Source: Welwitschia mirabilis (lineage: Eukaryota > Gnetophyta > Gnetopsida > Welwitschiales). Taken from it: a DNA stretch of 21,993 bases. The stretch is from assembly GCA_051453625.1 (NCBI GenBank), contig JBOZIK010000001.1, forward strand, positions 81,879,614 to 81,901,606. The letters run 5' to 3'. Position 1 is the stretch's first letter. Every line of letters starts with the position of its first letter. A program made the translations under genes and the position numbers. Below the pieces are notes generated by a model. It made no database searches, had not been told where the DNA came from, and was given only the letters and a program-made list of their open reading frames with translations. Of this stretch, positions 11,070 to 20,609 are shown piece by piece.

Positions 11070-11550
11070 NNNNNNNNNNNNNNNNNNNNNNNNNNNNNNN
11101 NNNNNNNNNNNNNNNNNNNNNNNNNNNNNNNNNNNNNNNNNNNNNNNNNNNNNNNNNNNNNNNNNNNNNNNNNNNNNNNNNNNNNNNNNNNNNNNNNNNN
11201 NNNNNNNNNNNNNNNNNNNNNNNNNNNNNNNNNNNNNNNNNNNNNNNNNNNNNNNNNNNNNNNNNNNNNNNNNNNNNNNNNNNNNNNNNNNNNNNNNNNN
11301 NNNNNNNNNNNNNNNNNNNNNNNNNNNNNNNNNNNNNNNNNNNNNNNNNNNNNNNNNNNNNNNNNNNNNNNNNNNNNNNNNNNNNNNNNNNNNNNNNNNN
11401 NNNNNNNNNNNNNNNNNNNNNNNNNNNNNNNNNNNNNNNNNNNNNNNNNNNNNNNNNNNNNNNNNNNNNNNNNNNNNNNNNNNNNNNNNNNNNNNNNNNN
11501 NNNNNNNNNNNNNNNNNNNNNNNNNNNNNNNNNNNNNNNNNNNNNNNNNN
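11070..11550. other. Assembly gap (481 N) inside LTR A
   Basis: The left flank ends CCTTATATT and the right flank starts CTTTATCTATTGTTAG. In LTR B the same two flanks (ending at 16601 and starting at 16613) are separated by 11 bp. The gap is therefore either mis-sized or holds an insertion that LTR B lacks. Confidence 0.97.
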
Positions 11551-11593
11551 CTTTATCTATTGTTAGATGAATTTTTAGTTGGAGCATTACTTT

Positions 11594-11780
11594 TGGTATT
11601 AGAGCTACATAAAGTTTTAAAGTAAGAAAATTTATACTATTATATTTAGTACCAGAGTGTCAAAGTTTTGAAGTTTTGCAACTGTAGAAATTTTAGAGCT
11701 TTACATTTTGGTATTAAAGTGTTAAGTTTATGAATATTTTCCAACTGTATAGATTAGGATATTACATTTGATATTAGAGC
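11594..11780 (+). repeat. Four-step PBS-like ladder, first unit
   Basis: Four motifs resembling the initiator tRNA-Met primer-binding site TGGTATCAGAGC occur at 11594-11605 (TGGTATTAGAGC), 11647-11658 (TAGTACCAGAGT), 11709-11720 (TGGTATTAAAGT) and 11769-11780 (TGATATTAGAGC). Spacings are 53, 62 and 60 bp. Motifs 3 and 4 are preceded by TTACATT or TTACATTT, and the first two by decayed versions. That is the sequence expected at an LTR 3' end, so the unit is a tandem repeat of the LTR-end/PBS junction. Which step is the working PBS cannot be decided here. Confidence 0.75.
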
Positions 11781-11898
11781 CTAGGTTTTAAGTTTACTAG
11801 GAACAACTATCGTTAAGTTGATAATTCACTAGCATAACTATTATTAAGTTGACAATCTCATCAAGTATAATTGCTATTAACTTTGTGAATTCACATGC
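11781..11898 (+). other. Leader between PBS ladder and gag, first unit
   Basis: This is untranslated leader homologous to 16843-16955. Compared with the second unit, about 92 bp are missing between AATTCAC (11888) and CTAGTAGG (11929), which in unit 2 include the likely gag start codon. Confidence 0.5.
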
Positions 11899-12804
11899 CT
11901 TATCACTTTAGTATATACAGTTAATAATCTAGTAGGTGAATGTCATGAATAGAATAATGATAGGGAAAATTGCAAATCCCTTAGGAATATGATGATGCAA
12001 TTCAAAAGAATAAATCCTCCATCTTTTAATGGTATTGATAACATAGCAGATGCTAAAGCATGGTTACTTTGTATTAAAAGAGAATTGGATTTATTTAATG
12101 TTACATCTAAACAGATGCATCAATCCATTAGCTTTGTAAAGGGAGCAAACTTAGGATGAAATGTATAAAAAATTTGAGTATCTCATCCAATATTCATGCC
12201 TTGGGAAGAATTTAAAGGAAGATTTAAAGACAGGTAGATATAAAAATTTTTATTAAATTCAAAAGATGATGAAGCTATAGTCTTAAATAAGGTCTAATGA
12301 GGATAGCTCAATATGAGTATAATTTCATGGAGCTATTATGGTATGTTCCTGAGTTAGCAAGAAGTGAAACAGTAAAGGTTCATAGATTCATGGTTAGATT
12401 AAATCCTAAAATTCAAAGCTAGATAAAGTTATTCTAGCTAAAACCTTTGCAGAAGCTCTAAAAAAGGCCAAAATAAGTGAAGAATTTACAAACAAAGACA
12501 AGGATTTAAGGAGAGGAAAATAATCTTTCAAAAAATAAATAAGACATTCTTTATAAATAATAAACCAAATCAAATTCATGGCAAATGTGAAATCTCTAGT
12601 TTTAATGCAATTCAAAACTAGAACAAAAATAAGCCTAAAGTTAGACCAATAAATTCCTATTGCACAGATAATGAGACTAAAGATTTTTAAAGAAAGGGAT
12701 GTTATAATTATGAAGGTCCTCACTATGTTAGAAATTGCCCTGGAAAAAGGAATCCAATAGATATAAGAAAGATTTGTGCCTCAACCTTAAATAAATGGAT
12801 CTAA
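11899..12804 (+). pseudogene. gag pseudogene, first copy (Ty3/gypsy type)
   Basis: Gag forms the virus-like particle and binds element RNA. From 11989 a frame reads MMMQFKR and then NPPSFNGIDNIADAKAWL, the start of the plant retrotransposon gag domain (the F.G....A..WL pattern). It breaks at a TGA (12157) at the position of a usually conserved Trp. In-frame PWEEFKGRFK follows at 12199. A shifted frame at about 12312 has YEYNFMELLWYVPEL and FMVRLNPKIQS, also typical of gag. A zinc knuckle lies at 12700-12738 as CYNYEGPHYVRNC, where the second Cys of the C-x2-C-x4-H-x4-C motif is Tyr. The frame ends at TAA 12802-12804. The 5' end is truncated by a deletion of about 92 bp. Several stops and frameshifts make it dead. 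Confidence 0.8.
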
Positions 12805-13052
12805 TATCTACAATGCAAGATGGAACAGGTATTAAAACTTTCTTACCATAAAATAGTTACTTAAGAATTAAGTTATCAAATTATTTTATCATCCGAATAA
12901 GACTTAGATAGGAGAATTTTGCAACTCTTTTGGCAATTTCAAACAATAAATTTTAAAGGAATGATCCTCAAAGTGTAAGAAACCTTCATGGGAATAAGTA
13001 AGAAAAGTCAAACATTCAAGACTTAAGTTTAGTTTTAAGGATGAAACCTCTT
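12805..13052 (+). other. Short 3' internal region without pol
   Basis: Only about 250 bp separate the gag stop from the polypurine tract, so protease, reverse transcriptase, RNase H and integrase are all absent. Homology with the second unit stops near 12900. From 13007, GTCAAACATTCAAGAC and the bases up to 13030 repeat exactly at 13083-13106 inside LTR B. Confidence 0.6.
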
Positions 13053-13066
13053 AAGAGGTGGAGAAA
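13053..13066 (+). promoter_or_regulatory. Polypurine tract (PPT)
   Basis: AAGAGGTGGAGAAA directly precedes the TGTC start of LTR B. A purine-rich block touching the LTR is the plus-strand primer site of LTR retrotransposons. It supports 13067 as the LTR start and reads LTR B as the 3' LTR of the first unit. Confidence 0.75.
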
Positions 13067-16000
13067 TGTCACATTCCAAAGTGTCAAACATTCAAGACTT
13101 AAGTTTAAAATATTTTAAGGCTAATAATTCATGCAAAATATTGTATGTTTTACTTATTTCTAATAGTTTCATGATTATTATTTTGTGTTTTGGTTTATTC
13201 ATTCAATTACATATTTTAAAAAATATTAATGATTTTTGGATTAGAATTTGAAATTATTATGATTAAAAGATGATTAATGTATTAATTTAGTATTTTATTT
13301 ATTATCAAAACTACTATTATGTTATGGAATGTTTTAATTATTGCTAAAATATCATTATTTGTTAAGTATGTAAGCTTAATTATTATTTTATTATTTTACC
13401 AGTGGCCTAGTAAGGTAATGGAAATCACCACCTTATAACTGCCCTCATTTATGATGTTTAATCTTTATATGATTGTGACTCATTATGCCAAACCTTAACT
13501 ATAAATAAGACCCTCCTTCTTCTATACCCTCACTTTTATTTGTGAAGAACCTTTTGCTACTAAGTTTTGAAGCCTAGGAAAGCCTTGGAGTCTTGTAACC
13601 TTCATGATATTTTTATTCTTCTCAAAAATGGGGATGGTTTTATGGTTTTCAATAATCTTTCTTTTTGGTTTATGAAAATCCATTTATCTCTTCTATGTCC
13701 TAATTAACTCTTGCATCTTCAAGCATTTGAAGTAAATTGTTTTCTTATGCATATCATGGGTATGATTTATCTTTGAAGTTTAAGCTTTGTTATGATCAAA
13801 TCATATGGCTTCAGGGGTTGGGCCACTTGAAGGGCTCCTATTGGTCATTGGAGTGGCTGTCAATGATCTAGGTGGTTATCCATCTAACTGTTGCATGACA
13901 TAATGTCATGCGACTTTAAGGGGTTACCCTACTGGAGGGTTTCTTATTGGCCATATAAATGATCTAGTATACAATGGATAATTAACAACCCTCTAATGGG
14001 TAAAACTATTTCTTAAACATTTTTGTGATATTTGTACATTATACCTTAATTGTTGTATTGATTAGAGGTTTGGTCATCTGATACTTTTTGTGGATTCTTT
14101 CTTGAAAACTGCCTTATCTTAAACCTTAGCATGGACCATACTAGTAATTGTGGAGGACAATTTTTAGACCATTCTATGCATGTGTAGCATCTAGCATGAG
14201 GACGACCTTGGATTGAGCTAGTGGCTACTATTAGATGAAGAGTTATTTTCATACTTCTTATTTAAATTTATGTATTTAGTAAAGGAGCTTAGAATATATA
14301 ATTGTAATATGAATGTGGTTAATGTACTTGAATTTATTATAAGAAATATTATGGATATGTGTACAATGTATTTGTATTTTTTTATTTAATTACAAGTGCT
14401 TCTCCTTTAATGTCAGATTTTATTTATGTTGTATTTTATATTGGTTATTAGATTGTTTATTTTGAACAAACATGTAACTATGGTTTTATCTTATTAATTA
14501 GAGAAATAATTTTTAGAATAATTTAAACAGAAATATGAAGTTTAAAATTTCTAAAATTTCATTCAGAGCTTATTTATTACATATATCAAAAAATACAAGA
14601 TAAAATCCTAAGAGGAAATTCTAAACAGGCTTCTATTTTCTTAAGGGTAAATGGCTAGGCATGTATTAGAAACATTTAGGGGCAAATGATGTTTATAATT
14701 AAAGTTTTATTAAGGAGATCTAGACATATCTAAAAAGACGTTTTTCATTTAATTCCTTGGGTTTTGGATTGAGGGCATATCATTATTATGTTATAAAGAT
14801 TTAGTTACTATATCATTAATTATTTAATTTAAAAGTAAGCACTATCAAGTTATTGAATACAAAAATGGATGTAATGATTCAAACTTGAATCACTGACCAT
14901 TGACTCCACTTCTTTCTTTCTTAATTGTTATGCTTTTAAGCTAAATTTATGATAAAAAGTGTCTAATTTCTTTATAATCATTCCATTTGAGCATTTTTCA
15001 TCCTCCTCCCAGTGCAATTCTCTCACCTGCAGCATGTTTTTATTTTGCTTCATATGCTACTTTCCTCTCTCAAATCAATCTCTTTGCCCATGCATTTCTC
15101 ACTCACTTCCATTGCACTTCGTCTTCAGCATACTTCCCCTTCAAATATGAATCTCTATTATGTGTGGTATTCTTTAATACATCAAAATTCTCCCTTTAAC
15201 TCAAGTTATTCTATTTACAAATATTTCTTAAAACATCTCATTCAAATAATGACATCCCTCTCCTCCTATAATGCAATACCATCATTATCATGAGCTCTTA
15301 AATGATGATAATCTATTATTAATCACTTAATAAGTTTATAATTTATGAGTTTCTCTTTGAAATGGAATGCTTATGAAAAATGCCCAATAGAGTAAACTTA
15401 CAATTATGCTCCTCTTCCACGTTAAGTATTTCAAGTAGAAACATTTCAAGAAATTGCCCATGCTTAGTGTGATCTTACCCTTTTCTTCATGGTGCATGTC
15501 ATTTTTTTATTGCATGATACTTTTCCTTGCACAATGTGCTTGATATCTAATGCACCTCTCTTCTTATAGCACACATCCTTTTTTTTCACAGTGCAGTGTT
15601 ATTTCCTAGCACTTCGCTCTCCTACATGTCACATTATTCTTCTACTCTTAGCAAATGTTTCATGATGCATCCTTTTTTCCTTGATGTTTTATCAGCCTCT
15701 GTGTCCTTCCTCTGCTCTTCTATAGTTAATTGAAATCTCCTCCTACATAATGCTATCATAACACCTACAGTATTCCCTTCATCTACATCACACACTCCGC
15801 TAATGTGGCCATCGAAAGTAAAATGCAGATTGATCCACATGATTGCATTAATTCTACACTTAAAATAGATCTTTCTACTAATAAAATAAGAACTAATTAC
15901 ATCACAAATAATAGCCAATATGTGAGATAGTTATTAAGAAGCATTACTAGGAGTAGTTTTAGGTTCAAATAGTGACTTTTAACTATTTCACCCTTTTAAT

Positions 16001-16655
16001 TTATACCCTTATGTAAATTATAAATCTAAAAGGGATCATTAATTTATTATGGAATTAGTTTGTTAAACTTACTAAGTTTTATGAAATTCATATGCTTAGA
16101 AAATTTCTAGCTTCTTACATCCATGTTAAATTTGGATAGCAATTGACTTCTTCTTTTAAATCAATTAAGATGATTCATTTAGATGTACATTTTACCCATG
16201 ATTTCCTTACTTTAACCATTAATTATACGAGATATCATATACATTATTTGATTTAATTAAATTTATTTTTTCTTTCTTTAAAATTAGAAGATGTATTAGT
16301 CATTATTACTATGATCTGAAAGGAGTTTCATAGCATGAAACTTATTAATATACTTAGGGGATAATCAACATTATCTATTTAAAACCATAATACCTAGACA
16401 AGAACTACTTGAAATATATGTTAACATGAATCTGTATTTTTATTTAATTGCTCTCATTATGCTAGAAATTTAACTTAGTAATTCAATTGTAAAAATTATC
16501 ATAACATTTTTAAACCATGTCATTATGTACTTAATTAAAATCCTATTAGTTTCTATCTCATATAATTGACTAAGACTTAGTCATTATTCCTTCCTTATAT
16601 TTTTAATATGGCCTTCATCTACTATTAGATGACTTTTTAATTGGAATATTACTTT
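13067..16655 (+). repeat. LTR B (3' LTR of first unit, 5' LTR of second)
   Basis: It begins TGTCACATTCC directly after the PPT and is colinear with LTR A for about 3.6 kb without a gap. It is followed by a PBS ladder rather than by flanking DNA, so it also heads the second unit. Relative to LTR A it has about 38 extra bases near 15786-15823 and no CT microsatellite. LTR ends of this class normally finish in CA. Here the stretch before the first PBS motif is TATTACTTT, so the exact end is uncertain. Frames inside it (13066-13251, 14959-15293, 15634-15918 minus) belong to the LTR. Confidence 0.75.
13500..13506 (+). promoter_or_regulatory. LTR B TATA box
   Basis: TATAAAT, in the context TTAACTATAAATAAGACC, is identical to LTR A and lies about 433 bp from the LTR start. 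Transcription would begin near 13530. Confidence 0.55.
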
Positions 16656-16842
16656 TAGTATCAGAGCTAGATAAAGTTTTAAAGTAAGAAAATTTATACT
16701 ATTACATTTGGTACTAGAGCATCAAAGTTTTAAAGTTTTGCAACTGTAGAAAGTTTAGACCTTTACATTTTAGTATCAGAGTGTCAAGCTTATGAAGATT
16801 TTGCAATTGTGTAAATTGGAGTATTACATTTGGTATTAGAGC
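16656..16842 (+). repeat. Four-step PBS-like ladder, second unit
   Basis: The motifs are at 16656-16667 (TAGTATCAGAGC), 16709-16720 (TGGTACTAGAGC), 16771-16782 (TAGTATCAGAGT) and 16831-16842 (TGGTATTAGAGC). The spacings of 53, 62 and 60 bp are the same as in the first unit. Steps 2-4 follow TTACATT. The identical geometry shows that the ladder predates the separation of the two units and was part of the parent element. Confidence 0.75.
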
Positions 16843-17030
16843 ATAGGTTTTAAATTTACTGGAAACATCTATGATTAAGTTAATAATTCACTAGTGTAAC
16901 TATGTTAAGTTGACAATCTCACTAGGTATAACTATTATTAGCTTTATAAATTCACTTGACTTAAATATTTTATCATGGAATTATTATATGTGTAGTTGAT
17001 TTTCATAGGAACAATGTGTTTCTTGGAAAG

Positions 17031-17980
17031 ATGATGAATTATCCAAACAAAGTTACCACTTTAGTGAATGTAGTTAATGATCTAGTAGGAAAACAACATG
17101 AATAGAATAATGGTAGGGAAAATGATAAATCCCTTAGTAAGATGATAATGCAATTCAAAAGGATGAATCCTCTAAATTTTTAGGGTGTTAATAACATAGC
17201 AGATGCTAAATCATGATTACTTTCTATTAAAATAGAATTGGATTTATTCAAATTTATCTTTGAATATAAGTTATTACTAAGATCCCATCGTCTTATGAAG
17301 CAAGCAGCCTTATGATGGGATGCAAAAAGACTTTGAGTATCTTATCCAATGTCCATTTCTTGGGAAGAATTTAAAGGAAGATTTAAATGCAAGTACATAT
17401 TAGAATTTTTCTTGAATTTAAAAGCTTATGAATTATATAGTCTTAAACAAGGTCTAATGACGATAGTTCTGAGTATAATTTCATAGAGCTCTTACGATAT
17501 GTTTCTAAGTTAGCAGGAAGTGAAACAGTAAAGGTTCATAAATTCATATCTAGATTACACCCTATAATTCAAAGCTTGATTAAGTTATTTCAACCTAAAA
17601 CCATTGCAGAAGCTCTAGAAAAGGCTAAAATAAGTGAAGAATCTACAAATAGAGATAAGGAGTTTAGGGAGAGGAAAAAAATCTTTCAAGAAAGAGGAGA
17701 TATTCAAGAAATAAAGAAGACATTATTTAGAAATAATAAATCAAAATAAATTCATGTCAAAGGTAAAATCTCTAAATTTAATGGAATTCAAAATCATCAT
17801 AAAAATAATACTAAAGTTAGATTAAGAAATTCCTATTACATAGATAATAAGATTAAAGATTTTTAAAAAAAGGCATGTTATAATTATGGAGGTCCTCACT
17901 ATGCTAGAAATTGCCCTAGAAAAAGGAATTCAATAGATATAAGAAAGAATTATGCCTCAACCTCAAATAAAGGAACATAA
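17031..17980 (+). pseudogene. gag pseudogene, second copy
   Basis: This is homologous to the gag at 11899-12804 and has a longer 5' end. From ATG at 17031 it reads MMNYPNKVTTLVNVVNDLVG, likely the original N-terminus, then an in-frame stop. The same frame continues to MQFKRMNPLNF near 17148, then a TAG where the first copy has NG. SWEEFKGRFK is at about 17358. The zinc knuckle at 17876-17914 reads CYNYGGPHYARNC, again with Tyr for the second Cys. The frame ends at TAA 17978-17980, matching the first copy's end. ATG and zinc knuckle are out of phase, so at least one net frameshift has occurred, besides many stops. Confidence 0.8.
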
Positions 17981-18080
17981 TATCTGTAATGCAAGATGGA
18001 ATAGGTATTAAAATTTTCTTACTGTAAAATAATTACTTAAACATTAAGTTGTCAAATTATTTTATAATCAAAATAGTACT
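17981..18080 (+). other. 3' flank of second gag up to break
   Basis: It aligns with 12805 to about 12900, including TCAAATTATTTTAT near 18052. Similarity then ends and the sequence changes to GTACTTTGTTGCGG. No PPT or third LTR follows, so the second unit is truncated here. Confidence 0.6.
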
Positions 18081-19119
18081 TTGTTGCGGTGCATATTTAT
18101 GCAATGTTTCATGCCTTGATCTAATTCCTGTTAATTATAAACAAGATACAAAAACATAGCATGCTAGTATAGTCGGGAGTGATCCAAATGTCATAATTCC
18201 ATCGAAGGCCAATAATATGGAAATATAAGAGTTGATTTTAAGATAGAAATATGTAATCCTAATTTACTAAAATAAATTGCAATGCATTAAATTAAAATAC
18301 ACTTATGTAAAACTAATCTAAGAAAAGAAATAATAATAAACCTAAACTAATTAAGCTCAACCTTGATAAAGGCTGGCCTCATAATCTATATAATAGAAGA
18401 ACCATGTTACAAATCTTAAACAACATAAACTATGAGGGATAAGTTCTTATAAATATTAAACATAAAAGGAGATAATTCATATTAAAAGTATAAAAGACAT
18501 CTGTATTATAAAGTAGTCATTCCTTAATGGAGGATACGCCATCCAACACCAAGATAACATCTCTCTGGATTACAAGATGATTCTCTAGTCCCAAGATCTC
18601 CTATGATAAGTATGTTAGGTACTATCGAGGATGATTAGGGATTGAGGGAGAGACATTTTTTTATAGACAGAAATGAAAAGGAAACTAATAGAGAAGTAGA
18701 GAAGAAACCCTAGCTAACATGCAAAGTAAAATCGCAAAGGAGTAGCGACAACTTGGGAAAACATTCAGTAAAAGTATGAGAGAATAATGTCATCCTTCTG
18801 ATCATCTAGATGAATGAGAAGATGATGAAGATTGATAATGAGATATCTATTTAGCTCCCAGTCTAACTGCTCATCAACTGCATGTGAATTTTTTATTGTC
18901 CTATTTGAGATGTCATCTATTAGTGATGTCTGGACGATGAGGTGGACGATAGACTTTTGTCAATCTTTAGTTAGTTTAATCGCTTGTTGTTCATGAGAAT
19001 TATTATCTAAAATATTATTTATCCATATCTACATAAAATGCTTCTAATTTATCTAGAAACTTCATGTTTTCATTTTCTTCATCTCAGTTCTTAATTATCA
19101 TAAGAACTAAGCATTTATC
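18081..19119. other. Gene-free DNA right of the retroelement complex
   Basis: No long reading frame or known motif is present. A slightly more G/C-rich patch at 18520-18800 contains no recognised gene. Confidence 0.4.
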
Positions 19120-19660
19120 TATTTATTCATCTGTAAAACAACTTAAAATACCCTATAAAATTCACATAAGTTCACGGTGTAACATAGTCCCCCACTTAGT
19201 ATTATCAGTCCCTGATAAAACTAGGCGGTAAACTATATTTACAAGCTAATTTTAAAATAATAGAAATAGCTACGATATCTAAATAAAGGATTTGCAGAAG
19301 ATTTGTAATATGTACTAACAATAAACTAAAATTTTGAAGAATTCAAGAATAGAATAAAAATACCTAAAAAGCATAAAAAAATTGGTTGTCTGGTATGTTA
19401 TCCAAACAATAATGGGAAAGACAGGCTCCTCAAAAGATTTTCAGAGTCTAGAACCTATGACAGAGATCAAATATTTTGTTAATTAAATAATACTGATAAA
19501 TAGCTCCTCACTGTGATAAATAGTTAGATATAAAGATAATCATGTACTAATCAAGGAATCTTATATCGGTAACTAGTTCGAAAGAAGGACCTATAATAAT
19601 GATTTCTTATAACCGAAAAAATTTGTATCAGAAATACTGAAATACATGTGTTTTGCCCCC

Positions 19661-20320
19661 CAGTTAAAATGTGCAATGCATCTCGAATTGCCTAAACTAA
19701 CAAAAAGGGAAAGTACTAAGGAAAAAGAAAAATGTGAAGAAGGAGAAGGAAAATAGTAGATATGAAAACAGAAAAAAAGCAGAAAGAAAATGGATGCAAG
19801 GAACAAGGAGAAGCTTGTTTACTTATCATAAGTACTAATGTAGTAAACTTCAAAGGAAAACATCATAATATTACTTGAGTAAACATGCATGACAAAATGT
19901 ATTAACTTGATAAAGTTCATTCGAAAAGGCAGTGATTATGANNNNNNNNNNNNNNNNNNNNNNNNNNNNNNNNNNNNNNNNNNNNNNNNNNNNNNNNNNN
20001 NNNNNNNNNNNNNNNNNNNNNNNNNNNNNNNNNNNNNNNNNTCCATTTAAAATATGCAATGCATTCCAAATTGCTTAAACTAAAAAAAAGGAAAAGCACT
20101 AAGGAAAAAAAATGCAAAAAATTACTAGAAAATAGTAGGCATGAAAATAGAAGAAAGGCAAAGGAAAAATAGATACAAGGAACAAGAAGAAGATTGAGTA
20201 CCTATTCTAAGTACTAATGTAGCAAACTCCAAAGGAAAACATCACAACATCACCTAAGTAAATATGCATGATAAAATATATTAACTTGATAAAGTTCATT
20301 TGAAAAGGCAGTGGTTATAG
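19661..20320. repeat. Tandem repeat of about 380 bp split by a gap
   Basis: 19661-19941 and about 20043-20320 are two copies of one unit (anchors TGCAATGCA at 19672 and 20055, GATAAAGTTCAT at 19909 and 20288), about 15% different by eye. They are separated by exactly 100 N. The divergence is too high for allelic overlap, so either this is a true tandem or paralogous contigs were joined. Confidence 0.75.
19942..20041. other. Assembly gap (100 N)
   Basis: A fixed-size gap between two copies of the same repeat unit. Its true length is unknown. Confidence 0.97.
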
Positions 20321-20390
20321 AGATATCCAAGGTTTTATGTGTGTAGAGCAATAAAGGTCAAAATCAAAAGTTACTTAAAAATGGACTCAT

Positions 20391-20399
20391 CTATTTATA
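20391..20399 (-). promoter_or_regulatory. Minus-strand TATA box
   Basis: On the minus strand this reads TATAAATAG, in the context GGTATAAATAGATGAG. It lies about 220 bp inside the putative minus-strand LTR start at 20620. The equivalent place in copy 1 (about 3690-3710) has lost the motif. Confidence 0.35.
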
Positions 20400-20609
20400 C
20401 CTACAAACTCACCGAAATCTCCAAAAGTGAAATGATCAAGTGAATATACTAAAAGTTGTATTTCTTTTGCTATGACAAGAGGAGTACAACCACTATCAGA
20501 GGAGTAAGAACCTGTGAAGCATGAATGACTAATCCCCCAGTGGAGCTCTCACAACTACCATATTACAATGCCAAAGGCTCCTCTCAGAAATATTTGCCCT
20601 GATGTACTT

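Larger units (their letters stand above)
7550..11593 (+). repeat. LTR A (5' LTR of first unit)
   Basis: It begins TGTCCCAAATTTC and aligns along its whole length with LTR B (for example TTTAAAATATTTTAAGG at 7581 matching 13103). It ends just before the first PBS-like motif at 11594. About 3.56 kb is sequenced, plus a 481-N gap at 11070-11550 that corresponds to only 11 bp in LTR B. It contains a TATA box, a C/T microsatellite (not in LTR B) and a C/T-rich central part. The right boundary is inferred from the PBS only, because both LTR copies are followed by internal sequence. Short frames within it (7501-7728, 9624-9806) are not genes. Confidence 0.7.
7550..18080 (+). mobile_element. Tandem gag-only LTR retrotransposon complex (LTR-gag-LTR-gag)
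   Basis: Two long homologous segments, 7550 to about 12900 and 13067 to about 18080, run in the same direction. Each has the order LTR, PBS ladder, leader, decayed gag. The first interior ends in a polypurine tract directly abutting the second LTR, so LTR A, interior and LTR B form one element of about 9.1 kb. LTR B also serves a second, right-truncated interior. Short aligned stretches suggest about 15-20% divergence. No pol sequence is visible in either copy. The iMet PBS, zinc-knuckle gag and LTR length fit the chromovirus branch (for example Tekay/Del) of Ty3/gypsy. The gag-only layout resembles described TR-GAG elements. A tandem with a shared LTR usually arises by unequal recombination between elements. 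Confidence 0.75.
19120..20530. repeat. Diverged interspersed repeat, copy 2
   Basis: This matches 2070-3910 block by block: ACATAGTCCCCCACTT near 19181, GAAGAAGATTGAGTACC near 20183, AGGCAGTGGTTATAG near 20306, CAGAGGAGTAAGAACC and GAAGCATG near 20497-20524. It contains an internal tandem duplication of about 380 bp with an N gap at its junction. Read on the minus strand it has a TATA box and a purine tract just upstream, so it may be a minus-strand LTR. The frames at 19591-19806 and 19871-20117 (minus) are composition or gap artefacts. Confidence 0.55.

Noticed and set aside
12406-12723. 105-codon minus-strand frame opposite gag
   Set aside because: It is the reverse complement of the gag zinc-knuckle region and has no motif of its own. 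It is a shadow of the sense-strand gag.
14046-14252. 68-codon minus-strand frame in LTR B
   Set aside because: No motif, and not preserved as an open frame in LTR A. LTR sequence only.
14959-15293. Three overlapping + strand frames in LTR B
   Set aside because: C/T-rich LTR sequence depleted of stops. The matching part of LTR A is not open in the same way.
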